NCBI GenBank assembly: GCA_902785365.1
Contig: CACZYC010000022.1
Coordinates: forward strand, 1 to 35,994
Length of the DNA: 35,994 bases
Reading direction: 5' to 3'
Origin: an uncultured Ruminococcus sp.
GTDB taxonomy: Bacteria; Bacillota; Clostridia; Oscillospirales; Acutalibacteraceae
Part shown: positions 22,916 through 30,966 of the stretch, in pieces
How positions within the stretch are numbered: position 1 is the stretch's first letter
Layout: each line of letters begins with the position of its first letter
Notes under the pieces: model-generated
The model's input: the letters and a program-made list of their open reading frames with translations, nothing else
Database searches by the model: none
Told to the model about the DNA's origin: nothing
Made by a program: the position numbers and the translations under genes

Positions 22916-25452
22916 CGCTTTTGGTTGTTGATGGAAACAGTATACTTAACAGAGCTTTTTACGGAATCCGTCCGCTCAGCACAAAGAGCGGTCAGCCTAC
23001 CAACGCGATTTACGGTTTCCTTACAATGCTCGAAAAAATAAAGACAGACACCAACCCCGACCGCGTGGCTATTGCTTTTGATTTGAAATCCCCTACATTC
23101 CGCCACAAGGCTTACGAGGGTTACAAGGCTAACCGAAAGGGAATGCCCGACGAGCTGGCGGCTCAGCTTGAGCCGCTCAAAAAGCTTCTCACGCTTTTGG
23201 GATATAAGATGGTTACCTGTGAGGGCTACGAGGCAGACGATATACTCGGCACACTCTCTCTTGCGGCTCAGAGCAGCGGCAATAAGTGCTTTATCGCAAC
23301 GGGCGACCGCGATTCCCTGCAGCTTGTTGACGAGAATATTACCGTCGATCTGGCGACAAACAAAGCCAATATCTTTTATACACCTGAAAAGGTTATGGAG
23401 GATTACAGCGTTACTCCTAACCAGCTCATTGACGTAAAAGCCATTCAGGGTGACAGCTCCGACTGCATCCCGGGTGTGGCGGGTATCGGACCCAAAGGCG
23501 CGACCGAGCTTATATCTCGTTTTGATAACCTTGACAATATATATGAAAACATAGATACAATTGATATTAAGGAAGGTATGAGGGGTAAGCTCAAAGCTTC
23601 AAAGGACAACGCCTACCTCAGTCGTATGCTCGGCGAGATTAAGCGGGATATCCCCGTGGACACTGACCTCGACAACTATAAGGTTGAAATGAGTGACAGG
23701 GAAGAGGCAATCCGCTTTATGGGTTCTCTGGAGCTGTTCAAGCTGATTGACCAGATGAAACTGCGCGAGGATGAACCTCTCCTTACAAATGAAAATACAG
23801 AAAAGAAACATATTTTTGTAAAAGAAATAAAAGATTATTCTTTAAAAGAATTATACTTTGTAGCTGAGTTCGTCGGCGAAGATATCTCGCTGATAATCTC
23901 AGGTGAGGATGAAGTTTTAATTCTGAAAGAGAAAAATAAAATTGACGAGGTGCTCAAAGACGACAAGGTTGAAAAGTACACCTTTGATTCCAAACCGCTC
24001 TTCGCTTACGCAGACAAAGAGGGTTTTGAGATTAACAACCTCAAGAGCGACCTGTTGTTGGCGGCGTACCTGCTGCAGCCGTCATCCTCAAAATACGGAC
24101 TTGACAATCTTTCAATCTCATACGGATTGGAACTTCCTATAGTTGATAATTCCGATAAAGAATTATATTCTTCCGTTTACCTGATGCCTCAGCTTTGTGA
24201 AAAGCTGTTAAATGACGTTGAGGAAAAGGAAATGACACACCTGCTTAACGACATCGAAATTCCTCTCGCCAATGTATTGGCGAAGATGGAAAATGTTGGT
24301 TTTTCGGTAGACAAGCAGGGCATAGCCGACTACGGTGAAATGCTCGGCGCTCAGATTAAAAATCTTGAACAGGAAATTTATAACGAAGTGGGCTATGAGT
24401 TCAATATCAACTCGCCCAAACAGCTCGGCGTCGCTCTGTTTGAGGAGCTGGGACTGCCCGCCAAAAAGAAAACAAAGAGCGGTTACTCCACAAACGCCGA
24501 GGTTCTTGAGAGCCTGAGATACTCATATCCCGTTGTCGAGATGGTTCTCAGCTACCGTACTCTGGCAAAGCTCAAGTCAACCTATTGCGACGGGCTTCTG
24601 AAAGTAATCGGAGAGGACGGACGTATTCACTCCAGCTTTAATCAGACCGAAACCCGCACGGGGCGTATAAGCTCCACCGAGCCGAATTTGCAGAACATTC
24701 CCGTCCGTACGGAGCTCGGCAGAGAAATGAGAAAGTTCTTTACCGCCGCTGAGGGCTGTGTGCTTGTTGACGCTGACTACAGCCAGATTGAGTTGAGAGT
24801 TCTCGCGCACCTTTCGGGTGATGAGAATATGATTCAGGCGTTCAGGAATAACGACGATATTCACGCGATAACCGCTTCTCAGGTTTTTAATATGCCGCTT
24901 GATATGGTAACTCCGCAAATGCGTTCCCGCGCAAAGGCGGTCAACTTCGGCATAGTTTACGGAATAGGGGCGTTTTCGCTCGGGAAAGATATAAAGGTAA
25001 GCACAAAAGAGGCTTCCGATTATATAAAGTCCTATCTCGCTCACTACAGCGGAATTGATAATTATATGAAAAATGTTGTCGAGAGCGCGAAAGAAAAGGG
25101 TTATGCCGTTACGATGTTCGGACGCAGGCGTTATCTGCCCGAGCTTACAACCGGTAACTTCAACACGAGAGCTTTCGGTGAGCGCGTGGCGCGCAATATG
25201 CCCATTCAGGGTACTGCCGCCGATATCATCAAAATCGCAATGGTGAATGTTGATAAGCGTATCAAAGCCGAGGGGCTCAGCGCAAGGCTTATCCTGCAGG
25301 TTCATGATGAACTTATTGTGGAGGCTCCCTCCTTTGAGGCTTTGCAGGTGGCGCTGATTCTCCAGGAAGAAATGGAGAAGGCGGTCGAATTAAAAGTTCC
25401 GCTGGTCGCCGAGGCGAGTATGGGCGAAACATGGTACGACGCTAAGGGGTAA
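22912..25452 (+). CDS. polA: DNA polymerase I
   Basis: PolA is the repair and Okazaki-fragment polymerase. It has 846 residues. A 5'-nuclease domain comes first (LVVDGNSILNRAFYG from residue 4, then YEADDILGT). The central exonuclease-fold region lacks the catalytic acidic residues of proofreading enzymes, as in Bacillus-type Pol I. The polymerase domain has motif A DADYSQIELR (D620), motif B RSRAKAVNFGIVYG (about 672-685) and motif C QVHDE (D799). It overlaps alr by four bases. Pairing with alr is a local arrangement with no obvious functional link. Confidence 0.96.
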   Translation: MTLLVVDGNSILNRAFYGIRPLSTKSGQPTNAIYGFLTMLEKIKTDTNPDRVAIAFDLKSPTFRHKAYEGYKANRKGMPDELAAQLEPLKKLLTLLGYKMVTCEGYEADDILGTLSLAAQSSGNKCFIATGDRDSLQLVDENITVDLATNKANIFYTPEKVMEDYSVTPNQLIDVKAIQGDSSDCIPGVAGIGPKGATELISRFDNLDNIYENIDTIDIKEGMRGKLKASKDNAYLSRMLGEIKRDIPVDTDLDNYKVEMSDREEAIRFMGSLELFKLIDQMKLREDEPLLTNENTEKKHIFVKEIKDYSLKELYFVAEFVGEDISLIISGEDEVLILKEKNKIDEVLKDDKVEKYTFDSKPLFAYADKEGFEINNLKSDLLLAAYLLQPSSSKYGLDNLSISYGLELPIVDNSDKELYSSVYLMPQLCEKLLNDVEEKEMTHLLNDIEIPLANVLAKMENVGFSVDKQGIADYGEMLGAQIKNLEQEIYNEVGYEFNINSPKQLGVALFEELGLPAKKKTKSGYSTNAEVLESLRYSYPVVEMVLSYRTLAKLKSTYCDGLLKVIGEDGRIHSSFNQTETRTGRISSTEPNLQNIPVRTELGREMRKFFTAAEGCVLVDADYSQIELRVLAHLSGDENMIQAFRNNDDIHAITASQVFNMPLDMVTPQMRSRAKAVNFGIVYGIGAFSLGKDIKVSTKEASDYIKSYLAHYSGIDNYMKNVVESAKEKGYAVTMFGRRRYLPELTTGNFNTRAFGERVARNMPIQGTAADIIKIAMVNVDKRIKAEGLSARLILQVHDELIVEAPSFEALQVALILQEEMEKAVELKVPLVAEASMGETWYDAKG

Positions 25453-25544
25453 GATATAAACGGGAAATGAGAGATGAGAATTTTTTTCACTTTCTACTTT
25501 CTGTTTATCATCCGATTACCACTTGATATAAAGAAGGTATAGAT
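25453..25544. other. Intergenic stretch with purine-rich heptad-like sequence
   Basis: After polA the sequence GGGAAATGAGAGATGAGAAT and, inverted, AAACAGAAAGTAGAAAGTG form imperfect purine-rich arms around a T7 run. This looks like a decayed inverted repeat of another family, but it is too degenerate to define. A ribosome binding site AAGAAGGT for the next gene ends it. Confidence 0.3.
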
Positions 25545-25973
25545 ATGAAAAACGTGTTATTTGTATGCACAGGCAACACATGCCGCAGTCCTATGGCGCA
25601 GGGCATTTGTGAAAAAATCTGCTTCGACGAGCGTTTACCCGTAAGGGTTGACAGCGCGGGGCTTTCCGTAAAGCAGGGAGAACCCGCTACGGAAAACGCC
25701 GTTGTCGCCTGCCGTGAAATCGGCGTGGATATTTCAAGACACAGAGCCACGGATGTCCGCACGCTCGACCTGAGTATGTACGACGCGGTTTACACAATGT
25801 CACAGCGTCATAAAAACGCTCTCATCGCGCTCGGAGCCAACCCGTACAAAATCTGGGTTCTTGCGACTGAGGACGGCGGAATTCCCGACCCTTACGGCGG
25901 AGATCTGGATATCTACCGTGAGTGTCGTAACGCCTTGCGCGAGGCTGTTGAAATTTCGATAAAAGAATTATGA
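25545..25973 (+). CDS. Low-molecular-weight protein phosphatase, probably arginine phosphatase
   Basis: This 142-residue protein has the LMW-PTP fold with the phosphate-binding loop C8-x5-R14 in VCTGNTCRSPMA and the general acid D115 in PDPYGG. A threonine (T12) stands inside the loop, as in Bacillus YwlE (CTGNTCRS), where that residue selects phosphoarginine over phosphotyrosine; true tyrosine phosphatases usually have isoleucine or leucine there. Arginine phosphatase is therefore the better guess. It overlaps rimI by four bases (ATGA) and forms a short operon with rimI and tsaD. No mcsB kinase is visible here. Confidence 0.85.
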   Translation: MKNVLFVCTGNTCRSPMAQGICEKICFDERLPVRVDSAGLSVKQGEPATENAVVACREIGVDISRHRATDVRTLDLSMYDAVYTMSQRHKNALIALGANPYKIWVLATEDGGIPDPYGGDLDIYRECRNALREAVEISIKEL

Positions 25974-26416
25974 TTATCAGAGAATTAAATGAATCCGAAA
26001 TTCCGCTTATAGCTCAGATTGAGGAAAAGTGCTTTTCAAATCCGTGGTCCGAGGACAGCGTAAGGAGCTCCTTTTTGAATAAGGCGAACCGCTTTTATAT
26101 CGCCGAAAAAGACGGAGAGATTATCGCGTACATCGGGCTGAGTGTAAGTGTTGACGAGGGCTATATTCTCAACATCGCCACACTTCCCGAACACAGGCGG
26201 CAGGGAGCGGCGAATGCTTTGATTAATTACATTATTAATATGTATAGTGACAAACTTCGCTTTATAACCCTGGAAGTAAGACCGTCCAACACCGCGGCGG
26301 TAAAGCTGTATGAGGGATTCGGTTTTGAGAAAGTCGGCGAGCGTAAGAACTATTACAGCAATCCGACGGAGAACGCGGTGTTGTTGACATTATTTATGAA
26401 CAAGGAAAACATATGA
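25970..26416 (+). CDS. rimI: Ribosomal-protein-alanine N-acetyltransferase RimI
   Basis: This GNAT-family acetyltransferase has 148 residues. The acetyl-CoA motif A is ILNIATLPEHRRQGAANAL (about 62-80), followed by LEVRPSNTAAVKLYEGFGFE (about 101-120), the typical RimI signature. The known role is acetylation of the N-terminal alanine of ribosomal protein S18. Its gene overlaps the phosphatase gene before it and tsaD after it by four bases each. In many bacteria rimI lies between tsaB and tsaD; here the phosphatase gene is in the tsaB place. Confidence 0.9.
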   Translation: MIIRELNESEIPLIAQIEEKCFSNPWSEDSVRSSFLNKANRFYIAEKDGEIIAYIGLSVSVDEGYILNIATLPEHRRQGAANALINYIINMYSDKLRFITLEVRPSNTAAVKLYEGFGFEKVGERKNYYSNPTENAVLLTLFMNKENI

Positions 26417-27423
26417 AAATTCTATCAATTGAAACTTCCTGTGACGAGACCGCGGCGGCGGTTGTCGAGGACGGACGCGAGGTTCTCAGCTCCGTAATCG
26501 CTTCACAGGTTGAGGAGCACAAGCTCTACGGCGGAGTAGTTCCCGAGATTGCTTCACGCAGACACGCGGAGGCAATAGTTCCCGTGGTGCAAAAGGCTCT
26601 TGACGACGCACAACTGAATATGGACGATATCGACGCCATAGCCGTAACCCACGCTCCGGGGCTTATCGGAGCGCTGCTTGTCGGCGTGAATTTCGCGAAA
26701 GGGTTGTCGCTTTCCACGGGAAAGCCGCTTATACCTACACATCATCTCAGAAGTCATATCGCTTCCAACTATATTTCTCATAAAGAATTAAAGCCTCCGT
26801 TTATGTGTCTTGTTGTCAGCGGAGGACACAGCCATATTGTTATGGTTGAGGATTACACAAAAATGAAAGTTATCGGCAGAACCCGTGACGACGCCGCGGG
26901 CGAAGCTTTTGACAAAGCCGCGCGTACTATGGGTATGCCTTACCCCGGCGGTATTGAAATGGATAAAATCGCCGAGCTCGGCAATCCCGACGCCTTTGAG
27001 TTCCCGCGTCCGGTTGTCCGCGACGCACCCTATGATTTCAGCTTTTCGGGGCTCAAGACATGCGTGATTAATTTAATACATAATATGGAACAGAGGGGAG
27101 AGGAAATCCCCCGAGAGGATATTTGCGCGAGTTTTCGCAGCGCGGTTGTGGAACTTTTGGTTTCCAACTTTATGAAAGCCTGTGAGGATTACGACGTAAA
27201 AACACTTGTAGTTGCCGGAGGAGTTTCGGCAAACTCTCTGCTCAGGAAACGTCTCGGCGGGGAGAGCTTAAAGCGGGGCTTTACGTTCTATAAACCGGAC
27301 AAAAGCGTTTGTACCGATAACGCCGCTATGGTGGGCTCGCAGGGGTACTATGAGTATCTCAGCGGTAATATTGCCGATTTGAGCCTTAACGCAGTGGCAA
27401 CATTACCGATAGATTACAGATAA
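26413..27423 (+). CDS. tsaD: tRNA N6-threonylcarbamoyladenosine transferase TsaD
   Basis: This catalytic subunit of the TsaBDE complex transfers threonylcarbamoyl to A37 of ANN-decoding tRNAs. It has 336 residues. The ASKHA start is LSIETSCDETAAAVV, followed by VPEIASRRHAEAI. The metal-binding histidines H111 and H115 lie in THHLRSH. The phosphate-binding LVVSGGHSHIV and DDAAGEAFDKAARTMGMPYPGG complete the signature. It overlaps rimI by four bases. TsaB and TsaE are not encoded nearby. Confidence 0.97.
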   Translation: MKILSIETSCDETAAAVVEDGREVLSSVIASQVEEHKLYGGVVPEIASRRHAEAIVPVVQKALDDAQLNMDDIDAIAVTHAPGLIGALLVGVNFAKGLSLSTGKPLIPTHHLRSHIASNYISHKELKPPFMCLVVSGGHSHIVMVEDYTKMKVIGRTRDDAAGEAFDKAARTMGMPYPGGIEMDKIAELGNPDAFEFPRPVVRDAPYDFSFSGLKTCVINLIHNMEQRGEEIPREDICASFRSAVVELLVSNFMKACEDYDVKTLVVAGGVSANSLLRKRLGGESLKRGFTFYKPDKSVCTDNAAMVGSQGYYEYLSGNIADLSLNAVATLPIDYR

Positions 27424-27437
27424 ACGAGGATTTATAT

Positions 27438-28733
27438 TTGCATAAAAGAATTATAACTCTCATTCTCGCGGCGATAGTTGTCCTGTTCAGTTCTTGTATG
27501 GAATTCACTACAACCGTCAAAGAGACTATCCCGAAGAAAAACACAAACAAAAGCAACAGCATTAAAATTAACAAAAAAAAGATAGACGAGGACATTATAC
27601 TGTCGCCGTATTATGAGCCTGTTATACTCGATACAGGTTACAATTGCCTCGATACAGATGATGAAAGACGTCTGTACAACGGAATTGTCGAGAACGCCGC
27701 GAAATATGACACTGCGGGAAAGGACGACGAAGGCAATTACATAATCACGACATTCACGCTAGACAACTGTTCTTTGACCTCAAAGGAAGTGTCCAAGGTT
27801 TTCTTTGCGATTGAGCTCGATAAACCTGACTTCTTCTGGCTCGCTAATCCCTATTCTTACAGCGTTGCAGGAAACAGCTTTTCGCTTTCAATCAGTTCGC
27901 CTTTTTCATATGAGCAGTACGAAAAGCGCAGAGGTCAGCTCAATTCGGTTATAAACTCCGTGTTGAAGGGACTGAAACCTAAAATGAGCGAGTTTGAGCG
28001 CGAGCTGTACATTCATGATTATCTGGTTAAAAACTGCGTATATAAGGACAAAGCTGACGACAACGACAACCGCTATACAATCTATGGGTGTCTCGTGGAA
28101 CAGAGCGCGGTATGTGAGGGCTACAAAAACGCCTTCCAGCAGCTTCTGGCGTATTGCGGAATCAAGTCATACGGCGTCAGCGGTTCGCTTGATGACAGCG
28201 ACAACGTTGACCACGTCTGGAACGCCGTGCGAATCGACGGCGAGTACTACCATACCGACGTAACGTGGGACGACGCTGAGGATATGGTGATGTACGATTA
28301 TTTCAATCTCACCACCAAGGAGATTAAACACACACATTCTATCGCGGAGATGTTCGACGATATCCCCGATTCGACAGATTTCAGCGGCTCCACTGTCAAA
28401 AGCTATAATTTGATTGTCCCGGATTGCAAATCGAAAAAATACAATTATTACAGGTACTTCGGTTCTAGTGTTAAAAGTATGGCTGACAACACTATTGCCG
28501 AGGACCTTGCCAAAGCCGCCGAGAATCATGATGATTTCTTTTATATCTCGGTTGACAAAAAACTCAATTATACAACTACTTATGATCAACTGTTTTCCGA
28601 CGATATCTTCCTGTTCGCAGGATATATCGACGAAGCTAACTCAATACTCGGCTCCGATGTCCTTCAGACTTCGGTTTCGGTATTAAAGCGTAAATGGTTG
28701 AGAACGATTATTGTCGCGCTAAAATACAATTAA
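27438..28733 (+). CDS. Lipoprotein with transglutaminase-like cysteine-protease fold
   Basis: This exported lipoprotein of 431 residues has a hydrophobic start and lipobox LFSSC with C20 as lipidated residue, then a lysine/asparagine-rich linker. A transglutaminase-like core follows, with C226 in AVCEGYKNAFQQLLAYCG, H259 in DHVWNAV and D274 in HTDVTWDD making the expected Cys-His-Asp triad. Related clostridial proteins are annotated as transglutaminase-domain proteins, and their substrates, probably cell-wall or surface peptides, are unknown. It uses a TTG start with GAGG 9 bases before and follows tsaD by 14 bases. Eleven bases separate it from pyrK. Confidence 0.85.
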   Translation: MHKRIITLILAAIVVLFSSCMEFTTTVKETIPKKNTNKSNSIKINKKKIDEDIILSPYYEPVILDTGYNCLDTDDERRLYNGIVENAAKYDTAGKDDEGNYIITTFTLDNCSLTSKEVSKVFFAIELDKPDFFWLANPYSYSVAGNSFSLSISSPFSYEQYEKRRGQLNSVINSVLKGLKPKMSEFERELYIHDYLVKNCVYKDKADDNDNRYTIYGCLVEQSAVCEGYKNAFQQLLAYCGIKSYGVSGSLDDSDNVDHVWNAVRIDGEYYHTDVTWDDAEDMVMYDYFNLTTKEIKHTHSIAEMFDDIPDSTDFSGSTVKSYNLIVPDCKSKKYNYYRYFGSSVKSMADNTIAEDLAKAAENHDDFFYISVDKKLNYTTTYDQLFSDDIFLFAGYIDEANSILGSDVLQTSVSVLKRKWLRTIIVALKYN

Positions 28734-28744
28734 GAGGGAATTAT

Positions 28745-29500
28745 ATGAGCTACGATACACAATTGTTTAAACTGCTTGAAAACAAAAGAATAGCAGACGG
28801 AGTTTTCTCTTGGACTGTTAAAAACAGCGAGCTTTCCGCGCTCGCCGAGTGCGGTCAGTTTGTGAACATAAAAGTTCCCGGTCGAACTCTCAGAAGACCT
28901 ATATCTATCTGTGACAAGGACGAAGATACACTGCGGCTTGTGTTCCAGGTAAAGGGTGAGGGCACAAAAATTATGTCTGAAATGAGAGTGGGGAGCGAGG
29001 TGGAAATCCTTGCGCCCTTAGGTCACGGCTTTGATATTAAAAAAGGCAGGAGATATTGTTTTGTGGGAGGCGGTATCGGCGTTCCTCCGTTGCTTTTCGC
29101 CGCGAAACAGACCGAAAACCCGCTGGTTATCACGGGATTCAGAAGCAAGAATCTTGTGATCTTACAGGATGATTTCAAGGAAATCGGCAGCGAGCTTTAT
29201 CTGACTACCGACGACGGAACAGACGGTATCCACGGCTTTGTTACCGATGTATTAAAAGAGCATATCGGAGAAGTCGACGAGGTCTGCGCATGCGGTCCGC
29301 TTCCGATGCTCAAGGCTGTCGCCGCTGTCTGCAAGGACAAGGTAAAGTGTCAGGTTTCACTTGAGGAAAGAATGGGCTGCGGTATAGGAGCGTGTCTTGT
29401 GTGCTCCTGCAAAACCAAGGTCGGCGACGAAGAAGTTATGACTCAGGTGTGCAGACGAGGTCCTGTATATATGGCTGAGGAGGTGTTCTTCGGTGGCTGA
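28745..29500 (+). CDS. pyrK: Dihydroorotate dehydrogenase electron-transfer subunit
   Basis: PyrK passes electrons from dihydroorotate dehydrogenase PyrD to NAD+ through FAD and a 2Fe-2S cluster. It has 251 residues. An FAD-binding RRPISIC (50-56) and the NAD-domain GGGIGVPPLLFAA (108-120) precede the iron-sulfur ligands C212, C217, C220 and C236 in MGCGIGACLVC and TQVCRRG. The ATG at 28745 has GAGGG upstream; the in-frame GTG at 28694 lies inside the previous gene and is rejected. It overlaps pyrD by eight bases. Confidence 0.95.
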   Translation: MSYDTQLFKLLENKRIADGVFSWTVKNSELSALAECGQFVNIKVPGRTLRRPISICDKDEDTLRLVFQVKGEGTKIMSEMRVGSEVEILAPLGHGFDIKKGRRYCFVGGGIGVPPLLFAAKQTENPLVITGFRSKNLVILQDDFKEIGSELYLTTDDGTDGIHGFVTDVLKEHIGEVDEVCACGPLPMLKAVAAVCKDKVKCQVSLEERMGCGIGACLVCSCKTKVGDEEVMTQVCRRGPVYMAEEVFFGG

Positions 29501-30404
29501 TTTAAGTGTAAACATCTGCGGCGTGGAATTTAAAAATCCTATAATTGCCGCTTCGGGAACCTTTGGCTTCGGCAGAGAGTTTTCCGAGCTTTATCCGCTG
29601 TCAAATCTCGGCGGAGTTTCGAGCAAAGGGATAACTTTAGAACCGCGCGACGGTAATCCTACTCCGCGTATAGCCGAGTGCGAAAGCGGAATCCTGAATG
29701 CCGTCGGACTTCAGAACCCGGGGGTTGACCATTTTATCGAATATGACCTTGACTGGCTCAAAGCTCAGGACACTGTCGTTATCGCGAACATCGCGGGCAA
29801 CACTGCCGAGGACTACTGCGCTATGGCGGACAAGCTCAGCGCGTCATCTGTGGATATGATAGAGCTCAATATCAGTTGTCCCAACGTCAAGTGCGGCGGA
29901 GTTCAGTTCGGCACACAGCCCGACTCGGTGGCTTCCATTACGGCTGAGGTTAAAAAGCACTGCAAAAAACCGTTGATAGTCAAGCTCAGTCCCAACGTAA
30001 AGGACATAGCTGAAATCGCTCGCGCCGCGGAAAGCGCGGGAGCTGACGCTCTTTCGATGATAAATACACTCACGGGTATGCGTATTGATATTAACACCGC
30101 GCGACCGATTATACATAACAACACGGGAGGAATGAGCGGTCCCGCCGTTTTCCCCGTGGCGGTTCGTATGGTATGGCAGGCGGCTGGCGCTGTTAAGATT
30201 CCCATTATCGGAATGGGCGGCATTTCTAAGTGGCAGGACGCTGTCGAAATGCTTATGGCGGGAGCCTCGGCTTTACAGGTAGGAACAGCTTTGTTTAACG
30301 ATCCATACGCTCCTCTTAAGATAAACAACGGCTTGAATGATTTTATGGATGAAAACGGTTATAATTCTATAAAAGAATTAACAGGAATTGTAGAACCATA
30401 TTAA
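29493..30404 (+). CDS. pyrD: Dihydroorotate dehydrogenase, class 1B catalytic subunit
   Basis: PyrD oxidises dihydroorotate to orotate in pyrimidine synthesis, using FMN. It has 303 residues: NPIIAASGTFGFG at the start, NAVGLQNPG (69-77), the active-site loop NISCPNVKCGG with C129, and FMN-phosphate blocks IIGMGGIS and GASALQVGTALF. It pairs with pyrK, which defines the NAD-linked 1B class. The start is GTG, with AGGAGGTG inside the end of pyrK. Other pyr genes are not in the window. Confidence 0.96.
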   Translation: MADLSVNICGVEFKNPIIAASGTFGFGREFSELYPLSNLGGVSSKGITLEPRDGNPTPRIAECESGILNAVGLQNPGVDHFIEYDLDWLKAQDTVVIANIAGNTAEDYCAMADKLSASSVDMIELNISCPNVKCGGVQFGTQPDSVASITAEVKKHCKKPLIVKLSPNVKDIAEIARAAESAGADALSMINTLTGMRIDINTARPIIHNNTGGMSGPAVFPVAVRMVWQAAGAVKIPIIGMGGISKWQDAVEMLMAGASALQVGTALFNDPYAPLKINNGLNDFMDENGYNSIKELTGIVEPY

Positions 30405-30416
30405 AAGGAAAACGGT

Positions 30417-30836
30417 ATGATAGTTTTATCAGTTGATTTAGGAAAAGCGCGCACAGGTCTGGCTATTTCGGATATCACCGAAACTCTGGCTTCACCGCTG
30501 GCGCAAATTAGCGAGAAAAACCCCGAGGTTCTGCTCGAGAAAGTTTCAAACGTAGTTTTGGCGCGAGGAGTGGATCTGATTGTTGTCGGACTTCCGAAAA
30601 ATATGGACGGAACAGAGGGAGAATCCGCGAATTACGCGCGTGACTTTGCCGCGAAATTGAAGAAAAAAACAGGAATAATTGTCCGTATGCAGGACGAACG
30701 GGGCACGACGATTACCGCCCATAATTATCTCAACGCCACCAACACCCGCGGATTCAAACGCAAGAGTGTCGTGGACTCCGTGGCGGCTACGATTATCCTG
30801 CAAAATTATCTTGACTCAAATAATCCAAAATTGTAA
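30417..30836 (+). CDS. ruvX: Putative pre-16S rRNA nuclease / RuvX (YqgF)
   Basis: YqgF-family proteins have an RNase H-like fold and act in 16S rRNA 5'-end maturation, and perhaps in Holliday junction resolution. The 139-residue protein has the N-terminal metal aspartate D7 in LSVDLGKARTG, the VVGLPKNMDGTEGE loop (about 59-71), the DERGTT motif (normally DERLTT) and the late DSVAATIILQ helix. It lies 12 bases after pyrD with AAAGGAAAA as ribosome binding site and is followed by a palindromic intergenic repeat. Confidence 0.93.
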   Translation: MIVLSVDLGKARTGLAISDITETLASPLAQISEKNPEVLLEKVSNVVLARGVDLIVVGLPKNMDGTEGESANYARDFAAKLKKKTGIIVRMQDERGTTITAHNYLNATNTRGFKRKSVVDSVAATIILQNYLDSNNPKL

Positions 30837-30843
30837 TACCGCG

Positions 30844-30917
30844 TGTCATTCTGAGCTTGCGAAGAATCTTATAGGACAACCGTGTTTAAGATCCTTCGGC
30901 GTTGCCTCAGGATGACA
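30844..30917. repeat. Palindromic intergenic repeat (TGTCATTCTGAG type)
   Basis: TGTCATTCTGAGCTTGCGAA and, inverted, TTCGGCGTTGCCTCAGGATG are arms of a 74-bp imperfect palindrome. The type TGTCATTCTGAG...CTCAGGATGACA is widely seen in bacterial genomes. It separates ruvX from the amylase genes and has no U-run, so it is not an ordinary terminator. No promoter is clear in the 49 bases between it and amylase 1. Confidence 0.8.
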
Positions 30918-30966
30918 AGCGAGCGTTACGTTTACTATTGAAATTAGCTTGAAAGGATGGATTTTT

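Noticed and set aside
24577..25305. 242-codon minus-strand frame inside polA
   Set aside because: It lies opposite the conserved polymerase motifs of polA and shows no family features.
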